Counted from the first letter of the stretch, positions 8,695 through 18,248 are shown. The stretch: 64,000 bases of DNA from Nocardia miyunensis NBRC 108239 (GCF_001613065.1 NZ_BDBQ01000023.1:20709-84708), one strand, 5' to 3'. Numbers and translations: made by a program. Notes: a model not told the origin generated them from the sequence alone.

Positions 8695-9384
8695 ATGTCA
8701 CCTGCGTCACACAAGCCCGGCACGAAGGACGACGTTGCCAGTCAGCTGCGCACCGCGATCGTCGAAGGTGTCTATCCGCCCGGGCATCGCCTGGTCCAAG
8801 AGGAATTGGCCGATCGGTTCGGGGTTTCGCGCATCCCGGTGCGGGAAGCGATTCGCACGCTCGAGGGGGAGGGGTTGCTGCGGTCCGAGCCGGGGCGCGG
8901 CACCTATGTGACCGCGCTGGACATCGAGGAGATCGACGAGATCTACGATCTGCGCCGCCTGATCGAGCCCAGCTTCGCGGGGCATGTCACCGAGCGGGTG
9001 TCCCGGCGCGATCTCGGGCGGTTCGAGGCGATGGCGACGGAGATGGACGGCGTCTCGCGGATCGGTGCGGCCGCCTGGTCCCGAACGAATCTGGCGTTCC
9101 ACCTGGACATGTACCGGCTGTCGGGGCTGCCGCTGCGCTACGAATTCATCTCGCAGATGTATCACCGGCTCGAGCCCTACTCCCGCTTCTACGTGCACGG
9201 CACCCGCGCGTACGGCCGTGTGCAGGACGAGCACAAGGCGATGGTCCAGGCGCTCGCCGACGGTGACGCCGACGCGTTGGCCGAGCAGATTCTCGCGCAC
9301 ATCGACGGCGGGCAGACCGGTCTGCATCACGCGTGGGAGAACTCCGCGGACGAGATGCGGCTGTACTGGAGGAGTAACGCATGA
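8695..9384 (+). CDS. GntR-family transcriptional regulator (FadR subfamily)
   Basis: A 229-residue regulator. The N-terminal winged helix-turn-helix shows LRTAIVEGVYPPGHRL, DRFGVSRIPVREAIRTLEGEG and PGRGTYVT. The C-terminal FCD-like all-helical effector domain shows IYDLRRLIEPSFAGH, the His-containing NLAFHLDMY and DEHKAMVQAL. The start is ATG 8695, just after the palindrome at 8671-8689. It overlaps pxpA by ATGA and so heads the 5-oxoproline operon. It probably senses a metabolite of that pathway and controls its own operon. Confidence 0.9.
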   Translation: MSPASHKPGTKDDVASQLRTAIVEGVYPPGHRLVQEELADRFGVSRIPVREAIRTLEGEGLLRSEPGRGTYVTALDIEEIDEIYDLRRLIEPSFAGHVTERVSRRDLGRFEAMATEMDGVSRIGAAAWSRTNLAFHLDMYRLSGLPLRYEFISQMYHRLEPYSRFYVHGTRAYGRVQDEHKAMVQALADGDADALAEQILAHIDGGQTGLHHAWENSADEMRLYWRSNA

Positions 9385-10166
9385 GCGCGCTTGTGCATCT
9401 GGACACCGATATCGGCGAGGGGTTCGGCGCCTGGGGCAACAGCGACGAATCCGAACTGATGGATCTGGTCTCGGCGGCAAACATCGCCTGCGGATTCCAT
9501 GCCGGGGACCCGGACATCCTGCGGCGCACCACCGCTCAGGCCGCCGAGCGGGGCGTGTCGATCGGCGCACAGGTGTCCTATCGGGATCTGGTCGGCTTCG
9601 GCCGCCGGTTCATCGACGTGGCCCGTCCGACGCTGGTCAACGACATCGTCTATCAGATCGGCGCATTGCAGGCGTTCGCCCGGATCGCGGGGACCGAGGT
9701 GACCTACGTGAAGGCGCACGGCGCGCTGTACAACGTCGCCGCGGACAATGTCGAGCAGGCCGCGGCGATCGTCGAGGCGGTCGAAATCGTCGATCCCGCA
9801 CTGCCGCTGCTGTGCCAGTACGGCACCGAGGTGTGGAATCGCGCCTTGGAACGCGGAATCACGCCGATCGCAGAGCTTTTCGTCGATCGCGGCTATACCG
9901 CCCAGGGGCGCTTGGTCTCTCGGCGGCATCCCGGCGCTCTGTTGACCGATGTCGAGGCCGCCGCGCGGCGCGCGGTCTCGATGGTCACCGAGCGGGAGGT
10001 GACCTCGGTCGACGGCGATCGTGTGCCGGTCGCGCCGCCGGAGGCCACCGCGCTGGCACTGTGCGTGCACAGCGATACCCCCGGTGCCGTGGGCATGGCA
10101 CGGGCGACCGGAGAGGCATTGCTGGAGAACGGTTTTCGTCTGGACCCGATCGGACGTTCCCGTTGA
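9381..10166 (+). CDS. pxpA: 5-oxoprolinase subunit A (LamB/YcsF family)
   Basis: A 261-residue protein with the family opening DTDIGEGFGAW, then ANIACGFHAGDP, and VKAHGALYN and FVDRGYTAQGRLVSR further on. PxpA works with PxpB and PxpC in the prokaryotic ATP-dependent hydrolysis of 5-oxoproline (pyroglutamate) to glutamate, clearing a damage product of glutamine. It overlaps both neighbours (ATGA with gntR, TTGA with pxpB), so the complex is made from one message. Confidence 0.95.
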   Translation: MSALVHLDTDIGEGFGAWGNSDESELMDLVSAANIACGFHAGDPDILRRTTAQAAERGVSIGAQVSYRDLVGFGRRFIDVARPTLVNDIVYQIGALQAFARIAGTEVTYVKAHGALYNVAADNVEQAAAIVEAVEIVDPALPLLCQYGTEVWNRALERGITPIAELFVDRGYTAQGRLVSRRHPGALLTDVEAAARRAVSMVTEREVTSVDGDRVPVAPPEATALALCVHSDTPGAVGMARATGEALLENGFRLDPIGRSR

Positions 10167-10798
10167 TCGCCCAGGCCGCCGTGCATCGGGCGGGCGATCG
10201 TGGCTGGCTGGTGGACGTCCCGCCCGAGCACATCGCGGCACTGGTACTCGAGTTCCGTCGCCGCGAATGGTTCTCGGCCATACAGGATCTCGTTCCGGCG
10301 GCGGCCTCGATTCTGGTGATCGCGCACTCGGCCGGGGAGATGAATCCGCTCCGTTCCCGAATCGACTGCCTGCTGGGCGAATTCGATGGGACGGCTGCCG
10401 ATACCCGCGACGACGGCGACAGTGTGGTGGTCCCGGTCGTGTACGACGGGGAGGACCTCGATCACGTGTCCGAGATGTTGTGCCTGGACCGCGAGCGGAT
10501 CGTGGACGCGCACACCACCGCGACCCATCGGGTCGGATTCTTCGGTTTCGCACCGGGATTCGCCTATATCGACGGGACCGCGTCTCAGCTGTCGATGCCG
10601 CGCCGGTCCTCGCCGCGGCCTCGGGTCGCCGCGGGCGCGGTAGCCATCGCCGGAACGCAGACCGTCGTGTATCCCGGTGGCACGCCGGGCGGATGGCACA
10701 TCATCGGGCACACCGAGGAACTGCTCTGGAATATCGAGTGGGACAACCCGAGTCGGCTCGCGGTCGGCGATAGGGTCACCTTTCAGGCGGTGCCGTGA
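10163..10798 (+). CDS. pxpB: 5-oxoprolinase subunit B (KipI family)
   Basis: About 211 residues, matching the KipI/PxpB allophanate-hydrolase subunit 1 family. Visible motifs are FFGFAPGFAYIDG, the MPRRSSPRPRVAAGAVAIAG segment and YPGGTPGGWHIIGHT. The start is taken as TTG 10163, which overlaps the pxpA stop. An in-frame GTG at 10181 is an alternative and would leave RAGDRGWLVDV near the N-terminus, where the family places it. It forms the ATP-dependent catalytic pair with PxpC. Confidence 0.92.
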   Translation: MIAQAAVHRAGDRGWLVDVPPEHIAALVLEFRRREWFSAIQDLVPAAASILVIAHSAGEMNPLRSRIDCLLGEFDGTAADTRDDGDSVVVPVVYDGEDLDHVSEMLCLDRERIVDAHTTATHRVGFFGFAPGFAYIDGTASQLSMPRRSSPRPRVAAGAVAIAGTQTVVYPGGTPGGWHIIGHTEELLWNIEWDNPSRLAVGDRVTFQAVP

Positions 10799-11715
10799 TG
10801 ACCGCATTGCTCGATTCGCGGACGTGGGATTCGAATACCGGCGCGACGACCGCACAACTTCGCATCGTCGAGCCGGGCCTGTATACGACCATTCAGGACG
10901 CCGGGCGTCCGGGCCTGGCCCATCTCGGCATCGGCGCATGCGGTCCGGCCGATCGCGGTGCGGCGTCGCTGGCCAACCGACTCGTCGGCAATCCCGAGGA
11001 TGCCGGTGTGCTGGAAAATCTGCTGGGCGGGTTGACGATCACCGCGACGGCCTCCCGGTACGTGTCGGTGACGGGCGCGGCGGCCGAGGTCCGGGTCGAC
11101 GGGCGAATCGTCGCCGAACCCCAGCGCCTGTATCTGCTTGCGGGACAACGCCTTTCCATTTCCCGGCCGATCTGGGGTCTTCGCGTGTACATCGCGGTCG
11201 CCGGGGGAGTCGACGGTGAGCGGGTCTTCGCCTCCTGCGCCACCGACTCCCTGTCGGGCCTGGGACCCTCGCCGGTGCGAGCGGGCGACGATCTCGAACT
11301 CGGTACGGCCGTGGACGATCCGCCGCACACTCCGCTGGAACTGATCGGCCGAGCCCTGCCCACCGGCATTATCGACCTCGGATTCCGTTGGGGGCCGAGA
11401 CATCACATGTTCGGTTCCGCGGACACGCATGCGCTCACCTCGACGATCTGGTCGGTGAGTGCGGACAGCAACCGCGTGGGCGTTCGGTTGTCCGGTCGGG
11501 CACTGTCCATCGGCGCGGTGGATATGCCCAGTGAAGGTATGCCGCTCGGCGCGATTCAGGTCCCGCCCTCGGGCGAGCCGATCGTCTTCCTGGCCGATCA
11601 TCCCGTCACCGGCGGTTACCCGGTCATCGGGGTGGTCACCGAATCCGACCTCGATCTGCTCGCCCAAGCACCACCCGGCTCGCGGGTGTCGTTCTCCCCG
11701 CTGGCCGGAACATAG
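10798..11715 (+). CDS. pxpC: 5-oxoprolinase subunit C (biotin-dependent carboxyltransferase-like, KipA family)
   Basis: 305 residues with the family's opening VEPGLYTTIQDAGRPGLAHLG and GPADRGAASLANRLVGN, and a C-terminal GGYPVIGVV. The ATG at 10798 overlaps the pxpB stop as TGATG; a GTG codon three bases earlier is also possible. It completes the PxpABC complex. Confidence 0.93.
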   Translation: MTALLDSRTWDSNTGATTAQLRIVEPGLYTTIQDAGRPGLAHLGIGACGPADRGAASLANRLVGNPEDAGVLENLLGGLTITATASRYVSVTGAAAEVRVDGRIVAEPQRLYLLAGQRLSISRPIWGLRVYIAVAGGVDGERVFASCATDSLSGLGPSPVRAGDDLELGTAVDDPPHTPLELIGRALPTGIIDLGFRWGPRHHMFGSADTHALTSTIWSVSADSNRVGVRLSGRALSIGAVDMPSEGMPLGAIQVPPSGEPIVFLADHPVTGGYPVIGVVTESDLDLLAQAPPGSRVSFSPLAGT

Positions 11716-11901
11716 CCGCCCGACCCATGACCGTCAGACATCGATCGAAGAAGGAGACAACTCGGCGCCCGGCAACGGATACAGGCGCAGCGAAAAACCC
11801 CGACGTTCACGCCGATCGGCAACGTGGCGAACGCATCCTGCCCCGGACACTCGACCACGGTGTTGCCGCTCGACGTCACCTCTACTCATGGAGAAACTAC
11901 C

Positions 11902-13209
11902 ATGGCCATTCCAGTCACCGACGCCTCGCCGCCGGGCACGCGGGAGGCGATTCGATTACGCCCCAGGCGCGCCGCGCTCGCTGCCGCGGCCGGAACCGCC
12001 GTCGAATACTACGAATTCGGCGTATACGGATATCTCGCGGTCATCATCGGGCCGCGGTTCTTCCCCAGCGACGATCCGACCGCCTCGCTGCTGTCGACGC
12101 TGGCGGTCTTCGGCAGCGCCTTCCTCATGCGCCCGCTGGGCGGAATCATGCTGGGGCGCTTGGGCGATCGGATCGGGCGAAAGCCGGTGCTGATCACCAC
12201 GGTCGTCGGTATGGGATCGGCGACGGCGATCGTGGGTCTGCTGCCGACGGCCGGGAGCATCGGCATTCTCGCGCCGCTGGCGCTGCTGATCGTCCGGCTG
12301 GCCCAGGGCTTCTTCGCGGGCGGAGAGGTAACCGGTTCGGCCACATACCTTTCCGAATCCGCGCCCGAGGGACGTCGCGGTTTCTTCGGCGCGTTCACAC
12401 CCGTCGGCGTCGCGATCGGCGGTGGCGCAGCGGCATTGGTGGCCGGGCTCACCACGACGCTGCTGACCGAGGAACAGCTGCGGGACTTCGGCTGGCGGAT
12501 TCCCTTCGTGCTCGCGCTGCCGCTGATCGCGGTGACCCTGATCGCGCGACGCAAACTCGAGGACTCCCAGGCATTCGTCGCCGAGTCGGGTCCACCCGCC
12601 AAAGCGCCACTGCGCGAGGCCATTACCGAGCACACCGGCGCTCTGGTCAGGGTCGTTCTGCTGTCCATCGGCTCCAATACGGGCTACTGGGTCGGCCTGG
12701 TGTTCATGAACATCTACCTGACCACGTATCTGGGCTACTCGAAGTCGAACACGTTCTGGATCATGGGCGCGATCAACCTGTTCGTCGCGGTGCTGATGCC
12801 GCTGTTCGGCGCGCTGTCCGACCGGGTCGGCCGCAAGCGCGTGATCGCGGTCGGCTTCCTCGGATACGCAATCCTGGTGCTGCCGACCATGATCGCGATG
12901 GATCGCGGAAGTTTCGCGCTCGCCGTCGGGGCCATGGTGGTGCTCGCACTGCCGATGCCGATTGTCCAGTCGGTCACCTATCCGACCTACGCCGAACAGT
13001 TCCCGACCCGCGTGCGCTACACCGGTCTGTCGCTGTCCTTCAATATCGGCACCATCGTCGGCGGAGGTTTGACCCCGTATCTGGCGACCTACCTGATCGA
13101 TCGCACAGGCAGCCTGCTGACACCCGGATTCCTGCTCATCGTCGCGGTGGTGCTCGCCCTGATCGCGCTCGCGACCGTGCGCGATCCGGCGAAAGTGCGG
13201 GCGCGGTGA
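11902..13209 (+). CDS. MFS transporter, metabolite:H+ symporter type
   Basis: 435 residues with about 12 membrane helices. The major facilitator signature GRLGDRIGRKPVL lies between helices 2 and 3, and LSDRVGRKRVIAV between helices 8 and 9. RLAQGFFAGGEVTGSATYLSE is typical of the ProP/ShiA-like metabolite:H+ symporter branch. The start at ATG 11902 is chosen for a GGAGA site at 11890; an in-frame ATG 78 bp upstream would add a cysteine- and serine-containing tail unlike the family. About 186 bp separate it from pxpC, and it overlaps the next gene by GTGA. It may carry 5-oxoproline, glutamate or a related acid; this is inferred from context. Confidence 0.9.
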   Translation: MAIPVTDASPPGTREAIRLRPRRAALAAAAGTAVEYYEFGVYGYLAVIIGPRFFPSDDPTASLLSTLAVFGSAFLMRPLGGIMLGRLGDRIGRKPVLITTVVGMGSATAIVGLLPTAGSIGILAPLALLIVRLAQGFFAGGEVTGSATYLSESAPEGRRGFFGAFTPVGVAIGGGAAALVAGLTTTLLTEEQLRDFGWRIPFVLALPLIAVTLIARRKLEDSQAFVAESGPPAKAPLREAITEHTGALVRVVLLSIGSNTGYWVGLVFMNIYLTTYLGYSKSNTFWIMGAINLFVAVLMPLFGALSDRVGRKRVIAVGFLGYAILVLPTMIAMDRGSFALAVGAMVVLALPMPIVQSVTYPTYAEQFPTRVRYTGLSLSFNIGTIVGGGLTPYLATYLIDRTGSLLTPGFLLIVAVVLALIALATVRDPAKVRAR

Positions 13210-13988
13210 CGAATTCGGCTCCCGCGACCCCCGAACAGCTGCGCCGGTCGATCGCCGAACGCACCTGGACCGGCCCCACCGCGGGCGTTCTCGACGGATA
13301 CCAGCAGGCGAATCTGGTCGTCGTACCCGCCTCGGCCGCAACGGAATTCGCCGAGTACTGCCGGGCGAATCCGTCGGTCTGCCCGCTGCTGGCCTCGTCC
13401 GCGCCGGGCGATCCGAGGCTGACCTACGACGGCTGCACCGTCGATGTGCGAACCATGGTGCCGCGTTACCGGGTATGGCAACACGGTCGTCCGGCCGGTG
13501 AGCCGTTCGATCTGACCCCGTGGTGGCGGGAGGATTCGGTCGCCTTCGCCCTCGGTTGCAGCCATACCCTCGACGGACCGTTGCGCCGCGCGGGCATCCC
13601 GGTCGCCGTGACGGCCCCGCCGGTGTACATCACCGGCCTGACCACCCGGGGGACGACGCGATTCGACGGGGCCGTGGCGGTCAGTATGCGGCCCGTCGAC
13701 GACGATCTGGTCGACACCGCGATCGCGGTCACCGCGGCCCTTCCCACGGGGCACGGAGCGCCGGTGCACGTCGGTGATCCGGCGGAGATCGGCCTCGCCG
13801 ACCTCACCGCTCCCGACTTCGGGGTGTTTCCCGGAATCACGGCGAATCAGACGCCGGTGTTCTGGAACTGCGGTGTCACACCGCAACTCGCCCTCCCCGA
13901 GGCTGGACTCGAGTACGCGGCGACGCACTATCCGGGGCACATGCTCGTCCTGGACACGGTGGTCGGAGCAGCGCAAACGCGTCGATGA
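13206..13988 (+). CDS. DUF1445 putative hydro-lyase / D-glutamate cyclase-like protein
   Basis: 260 residues of the DUF1445 family, whose eukaryotic relative is D-glutamate cyclase, the enzyme interconverting D-glutamate and 5-oxo-D-proline. Typical segments are ANLVVVPASAATEF, DVRTMVPRYRVW, FALGCSHTLDGPL and the C-terminal TPQLALPEAGLEYAATHYPGHM. The start GTG 13206 overlaps the MFS stop. Lying in a 5-oxoprolinase operon strongly suggests a 5-oxoproline/D-glutamate step, although bacterial members are often only labelled hydro-lyases. Confidence 0.85.
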   Translation: MTNSAPATPEQLRRSIAERTWTGPTAGVLDGYQQANLVVVPASAATEFAEYCRANPSVCPLLASSAPGDPRLTYDGCTVDVRTMVPRYRVWQHGRPAGEPFDLTPWWREDSVAFALGCSHTLDGPLRRAGIPVAVTAPPVYITGLTTRGTTRFDGAVAVSMRPVDDDLVDTAIAVTAALPTGHGAPVHVGDPAEIGLADLTAPDFGVFPGITANQTPVFWNCGVTPQLALPEAGLEYAATHYPGHMLVLDTVVGAAQTRR

Positions 13989-14019
13989 GCATTTGACTGC
14001 ACACTGAAAGAGAAATAAG

Positions 14020-14478
14020 ATGCACACTATGACTACGGCAACCTCGGAAACCGGCACCCTTCCTCCCTTCCATCTGGCGATCCCGGTCGTCGACATCGAG
14101 GTCGCTCGCGAGTTCTACGGCAACGTCCTGGGCTTCCCCCGGGGCCGCTCCGACGAGAAATGGACCGACTGGAACGTGCGCGGCCATCAGGTCGTCACCC
14201 ATGAGGTCGGCGGCGATCCCGAGGCGGCCGTTCGCGGTACCAATCCCGTTGACGGACACCAGGTTCCGGTTCCGCACTTCGGGCTGGTGCTGTCCGTCGA
14301 AGAGTTCCAGGAACTTGCCGGGCGGCTGCGCGCGGTCGGCACCGACTTCGTGATCGAGCCCTACGTGCGGTTCGCGGGTGAGCCGGGCGAGCAGTGGACC
14401 ATGTTCTTCCGCGATCCGTCCGGAAACGCGTTGGAGTTCAAGGCGTTCCGCAATCTCGACCAGCTGTTCGCCGTCTGA
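14020..14478 (+). CDS. VOC (glyoxalase/dioxygenase) family protein
   Basis: 152 residues made of two beta-alpha-beta-beta-beta modules. FHLAIPVVDIEVAREFYGNVLGF supplies the first metal-ligand position, PHFGLVLSVEEF the second and GNALEFKAF the conserved Glu near the end. A purine-rich AGAGAA precedes ATG 14020; an ATG three codons in is also possible. It is the sixth enzyme-type gene in the 5-oxoproline operon. The substrate cannot be read from sequence. Confidence 0.85.
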   Translation: MHTMTTATSETGTLPPFHLAIPVVDIEVAREFYGNVLGFPRGRSDEKWTDWNVRGHQVVTHEVGGDPEAAVRGTNPVDGHQVPVPHFGLVLSVEEFQELAGRLRAVGTDFVIEPYVRFAGEPGEQWTMFFRDPSGNALEFKAFRNLDQLFAV

Positions 14479-14483
14479 GCCCG

Positions 14484-15143
14484 ATGGCGCGGGATACCGG
14501 CGAGATCGGCGGCGGGGACGACACCACCGGTGACGGTGTGCTCGCCCGCGACTTCCTGCTCCGGGTGGGCGAGCGCATCCGGTCCACCCGGATCGATCGC
14601 GGTCTGACCGTGCAGCATCTGGCCGACCTGTCCGGGGTCAGCCGACGGCTGCTCACCCAGATCGAGCACGGCCAGGCCAATCCCAGTCTCGTGGCCGTCA
14701 CCCGGATCGCGCGCAGTCTCGGTACCGAGTTCACCGAGCTGATCGGCGACGCCGGACCTGCCGACAGCGCCGTGGAACGCGTTCCGCCGGAAAAGTATTC
14801 ACTGGTCTGGACCTCGCCCGCGGGCAGCTCGGCGCACCTGCTGGTCTCCACGACCGGCGTGCGCACCGCCGACCTGTGGTCCTGGACCCTGTCTCCCGGC
14901 GACACCTATCGCGGCCTGCCCGACCCGCCCGGCTCGTTCGAACTCTTCCACGTCACCCATGGCCGCCTCAGCGTGCTCGCCGACGGCATCGAAGTCACCA
15001 TGGCCCCCGGCGAATCCGGCCGCCTGCGCAGCGACCGCCCGTACAGCTACCAGAACCACGGCAAAGACCCGGTCGTCTTCCTCCGAACCGTCGCCCTGGC
15101 GGGTGGAACCCGGGCCGCGCGCCCCAGGGAGCATGATCGCTGA
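14484..15143 (+). CDS. XRE-family regulator with C-terminal cupin domain
   Basis: 219 residues. Residues 20-80 form a helix-turn-helix of the XRE type (RIDRGLTVQHLADLSGVSRRLLTQIEHG). Residues 115-205 form a cupin sensor barrel with LPDPPGSFELFHVTHG and MAPGESGRLRSDRPYSYQNHG. ATG 14484 follows the VOC stop by five bases, so it is the last gene of the operon. Such proteins usually respond to a small ligand and regulate the neighbouring catabolic genes, giving the operon regulators at both ends. Confidence 0.88.
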   Translation: MARDTGEIGGGDDTTGDGVLARDFLLRVGERIRSTRIDRGLTVQHLADLSGVSRRLLTQIEHGQANPSLVAVTRIARSLGTEFTELIGDAGPADSAVERVPPEKYSLVWTSPAGSSAHLLVSTTGVRTADLWSWTLSPGDTYRGLPDPPGSFELFHVTHGRLSVLADGIEVTMAPGESGRLRSDRPYSYQNHGKDPVVFLRTVALAGGTRAARPREHDR

Positions 15144-15880
15144 AATCGCCTCTTGCCGAGTGGAACAGCGGCGGACACCATGTCTGGTACATCCGCGATC
15201 TCGTGCCGCGAACGCTCGGCGGCCACATGCTCGTCTTTCCAGTGCAACCGTCCGGTGCGAACCGCTGATCACGAGACTCTCGCCACGGTGGAGCACGGAT
15301 TCGCGAATGCTGCTCGCGGCCGGCGGATTCTGCGACAGCAGGCGGTCGCAGTTGCCGTGCGCCGCGAATGACACCGGACACAGGTGTGATCGATTCGGCG
15401 CCGAGGCATCCTGCGGCTGGCGGGATGCCACTCGCGGAAGGGGTTTCGTGCCGCGCGTGGTCCACTCCTCATCACGTCGGGTCTTGATCGCGAGTGGTCC
15501 ACTCGGGCACGAGTACGAGTCGGCTGTCGAGTTTCAGCCTGATCGAGTAGACCGTCGAGTGCGTGGGAGAAGGCACCACCTGTTCGATCTGCGGTCCGGT
15601 GTCGCGGATGATTGCCCGATCTTCGTGTCCTGCTCGACCGTCTGTGCTTGCCGCGATATTGCGCGGGTGTGCGTCGCGTCACGGTATAGGTCGGAGTTAC
15701 CCCCGAGGGGCACCGGTCGGCGTGTGCCCGGAGCCAGGTTCTGCCCGGGGGCGACGAACCTCGCGGCGGTACGCGAGGGCTCGGTGCGGTTCGCCGGACT
15801 CCGGTCGCATGTGGTCCCCGGCGGGTCACGCGCGGGTATGGGTACTGTCGGTCGTGCGGACCGAGACTACGGAGGTACGG
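15144..15880. other. 737-bp intergenic region without a supported gene
   Basis: Open frames here on both strands lack family resemblance or ribosome sites. The motif GTGGTCCACTC occurs twice (15458-15468 and 15493-15504), and the second copy is part of the near-perfect palindrome listed separately. The last part must contain the secA2 promoter. Confidence 0.55.
15491..15505. promoter_or_regulatory. Palindromic operator candidate upstream of secA2
   Basis: CGAGTGGTCCACTCG has perfect seven-base arms around a central T, and a half-copy lies about 35 bp upstream. It is about 375 bp before the secA2 start. No regulator can be assigned. Confidence 0.4.
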
Positions 15881-18241
15881 GTGGCGGGCGAGCGTGGGAG
15901 CGGATGGCTGCGGGGGATCGGTGATCGGGTTCGGCGGATCATCGAGCGGCCGGGCAGTGTGGATCTGCTGCGGTATCGGCCGGTGGTCGAGGCGGCGGGC
16001 GAGTTCGAGGACGAGTTCCGGGAGTTGTCCCCGGAAGGGCTGATCGAGGCGGCCGGGCGGGTTCGCGCGGAACCGGATCGGCCGCTCGAGGCGGACGAGT
16101 TGGCGCGGATCTGCGCGCTCGGACGCGAGGCCGCGCGCCGGGCGCTGGACGAGCGTCCGTTCGACACCCAGCTGCTCGGTGTGGTCGGACTGCTGCGCGG
16201 TTACGTCGTGGAGATGGCCACCGGTGAGGGAAAGACGCTGGCCGGAGCGCTCGCCGCGGCCGGGTTCGCGCTGCGCGGACGCCGGGTGCACGTGGTCTCG
16301 GTGAACGACTATCTGGCCCGCCGCGACGCGGAGTGGATGGGTGAGCTGTACGCGCTGCTGGGCGTGACGGTCGGATTCGTGGATCAGCACACCGAGCCGG
16401 ACCAGCGCCGCGACGCCTACGCCTGCGACGTGACCTATGTGCCGGTCAGCGAGGTGGGCTTCGACGTCCTGCGGGACCGGCTGTGCACCGACCCCGCCGA
16501 GATCGTGCTGCCCGAACCCGACGTGGTGATCGTGGACGAGGTCGACTCGGTCCTGATCGATGAGGCCACGGTGCCGCTGGTGCTGGCGGGCGCGATCGGT
16601 CACGGCCCCGACGACATCGACGTCGCGCACGTGGTGCGCGAGTTGGTCGAATCGGTGCACTACGAAGCCGACGGCGACCGCCGCAACGTCTTCCTCACCG
16701 ACGCCGGCATCGACCATGTCCAGGAACTGCTCGGCGATGTGGATCTCTACACCGTCGAGCAGGCCGATCAGCTGACCCGGATCCAGCTCGCCCTGCACGC
16801 GCACGCGCTGCTGCATCGCGACGTGGACTATCTGGTCCGCGACGGCAAGGTCGAGCTGATCAACGCCGCCCGCGGCCGGGTGGCGCGCCTGCAACGCTGG
16901 CCGGACGGGCTGCACGCCGCGGTGGAGGCGAAGGAGGGCCTGGACACCACGCCGACCGGCACGATTCTGGATTCGATTCTGGTGCAGGCGTTGATCGGTC
17001 GCTATCGCACCGTCTGCGGGATGAGCGGTACGGCCGTGGCCGTGGCCGATCAGCTCGCCGAGTTCTACCGCTTGGAAACCGGCGCGATCCCGACCAATGT
17101 GCCGTGCGTCCGCACCGACGAACCCGATCGCCTCTACCTCACCGAGGACGCCAAATTCGACGCGATCGTCGAATACGTCCGCTCGGTGCACGAGGAGGGG
17201 CGTCCGGTGCTGCTGGGCACCGCGAGTGTGGCCGAATCCGAGCGGATCGCCCGCACCCTGGTCGAGGCGGGGATCGGCGGCGTGGTGCTGAACGCCAAGA
17301 ACGATGCCGAGGAGGCCGGAATCATCGCTCGCGCAGGCGAATACGGTCGCGTGACGATCTCCACCCAGATGGCCGGCCGCGGTACCGACATCCGGCTGGG
17401 CTCGGCCGACGGTGAGGACTACGAGCGGGTCGCCGAACTCGGCGGGTTGTGCGTGGTGGGCGCGGGCCGCTACCACACCGGGCGGCTGGACGATCAGTTG
17501 CGCGGGCGGGCCGGCCGGCAGGGCGATCCGGGCAGTTCGGTGTTCTTCACCAGCCTCGAGGACGAGGTGCTGGTGGAGCATGTGCGACCGGTCCAGCCTC
17601 GGCAGATCGATGAGGACGCGCGCGTGCACGACGGGGAGGCGCAGCGGACCATGGATCACGCCCAGCGGGTCGCCGAGGGCGAGCATCTGGCGATCCACCG
17701 TAACACCTGGCGCTATCACCACCTCATCACGATCCAGCGCGACGAGGTTCTCCGGCATCGCGCCGATGTGCTGCGAAACGGCTTGGCCGCCAAGCGAATC
17801 CGGGAACTGTGCGCCGAGCGCTACGAGAGTGCCGAGGCCGAGGCGGGCGAGGCGGCCACGGCCGAGGCCGCCCGGCTGATCGTGCTGCACCATCTCGATC
17901 GGCGCTGGAGCGAGCACCTGTCCTATCTGGCCGACGTGCGCGAGGGCATCCACCTGCGCGCCCTGGGCCGCGAGACCCCGATCGACGAATTCCATCGCAT
18001 CGCCGTCGAGGAGTTCGGCAGCTTCCTGTCCACGGTGTACGACCGGGCCGCGGACGCTTTCGATCGAGCCGAGATCGCTTCCGACGGTGTGGATCTCGAA
18101 TCGGCGGGGGTCGAACGTCCCTCCTCCACCTGGACGTATCTGATCAACGACAATCCGTTCGGATCACACGAGCAGCGGTTCGTCGACTACGCCGGCGGCA
18201 AGGTTCGCGAGGGCGCGATCAAACTGGGCCTGCGGGACTGA
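15881..18241 (+). CDS. secA2: Accessory Sec translocase ATPase SecA2
   Basis: 786 residues, close to the length of mycobacterial SecA2. The motor shows Walker A EMATGEGKT (residues 111-119), VHVVSVNDYLARRDAEWM, the DEVDSVLIDEA box and, in the second nucleotide-binding fold, STQMAGRGTDIRLG and DDQLRGRAGRQGDPG. The zinc-binding tail of housekeeping SecA1 is absent, as expected for SecA2. The start is GTG 15881, five bases after GGAGG. SecA2 exports a small set of proteins lacking ordinary signal behaviour; no partner gene lies next to it here. It converges with the minus-strand siderophore-interacting gene, with seven bases between stops. Confidence 0.93.
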   Translation: MAGERGSGWLRGIGDRVRRIIERPGSVDLLRYRPVVEAAGEFEDEFRELSPEGLIEAAGRVRAEPDRPLEADELARICALGREAARRALDERPFDTQLLGVVGLLRGYVVEMATGEGKTLAGALAAAGFALRGRRVHVVSVNDYLARRDAEWMGELYALLGVTVGFVDQHTEPDQRRDAYACDVTYVPVSEVGFDVLRDRLCTDPAEIVLPEPDVVIVDEVDSVLIDEATVPLVLAGAIGHGPDDIDVAHVVRELVESVHYEADGDRRNVFLTDAGIDHVQELLGDVDLYTVEQADQLTRIQLALHAHALLHRDVDYLVRDGKVELINAARGRVARLQRWPDGLHAAVEAKEGLDTTPTGTILDSILVQALIGRYRTVCGMSGTAVAVADQLAEFYRLETGAIPTNVPCVRTDEPDRLYLTEDAKFDAIVEYVRSVHEEGRPVLLGTASVAESERIARTLVEAGIGGVVLNAKNDAEEAGIIARAGEYGRVTISTQMAGRGTDIRLGSADGEDYERVAELGGLCVVGAGRYHTGRLDDQLRGRAGRQGDPGSSVFFTSLEDEVLVEHVRPVQPRQIDEDARVHDGEAQRTMDHAQRVAEGEHLAIHRNTWRYHHLITIQRDEVLRHRADVLRNGLAAKRIRELCAERYESAEAEAGEAATAEAARLIVLHHLDRRWSEHLSYLADVREGIHLRALGRETPIDEFHRIAVEEFGSFLSTVYDRAADAFDRAEIASDGVDLESAGVERPSSTWTYLINDNPFGSHEQRFVDYAGGKVREGAIKLGLRD

Positions 18242-18248
18242 GGCGCGC

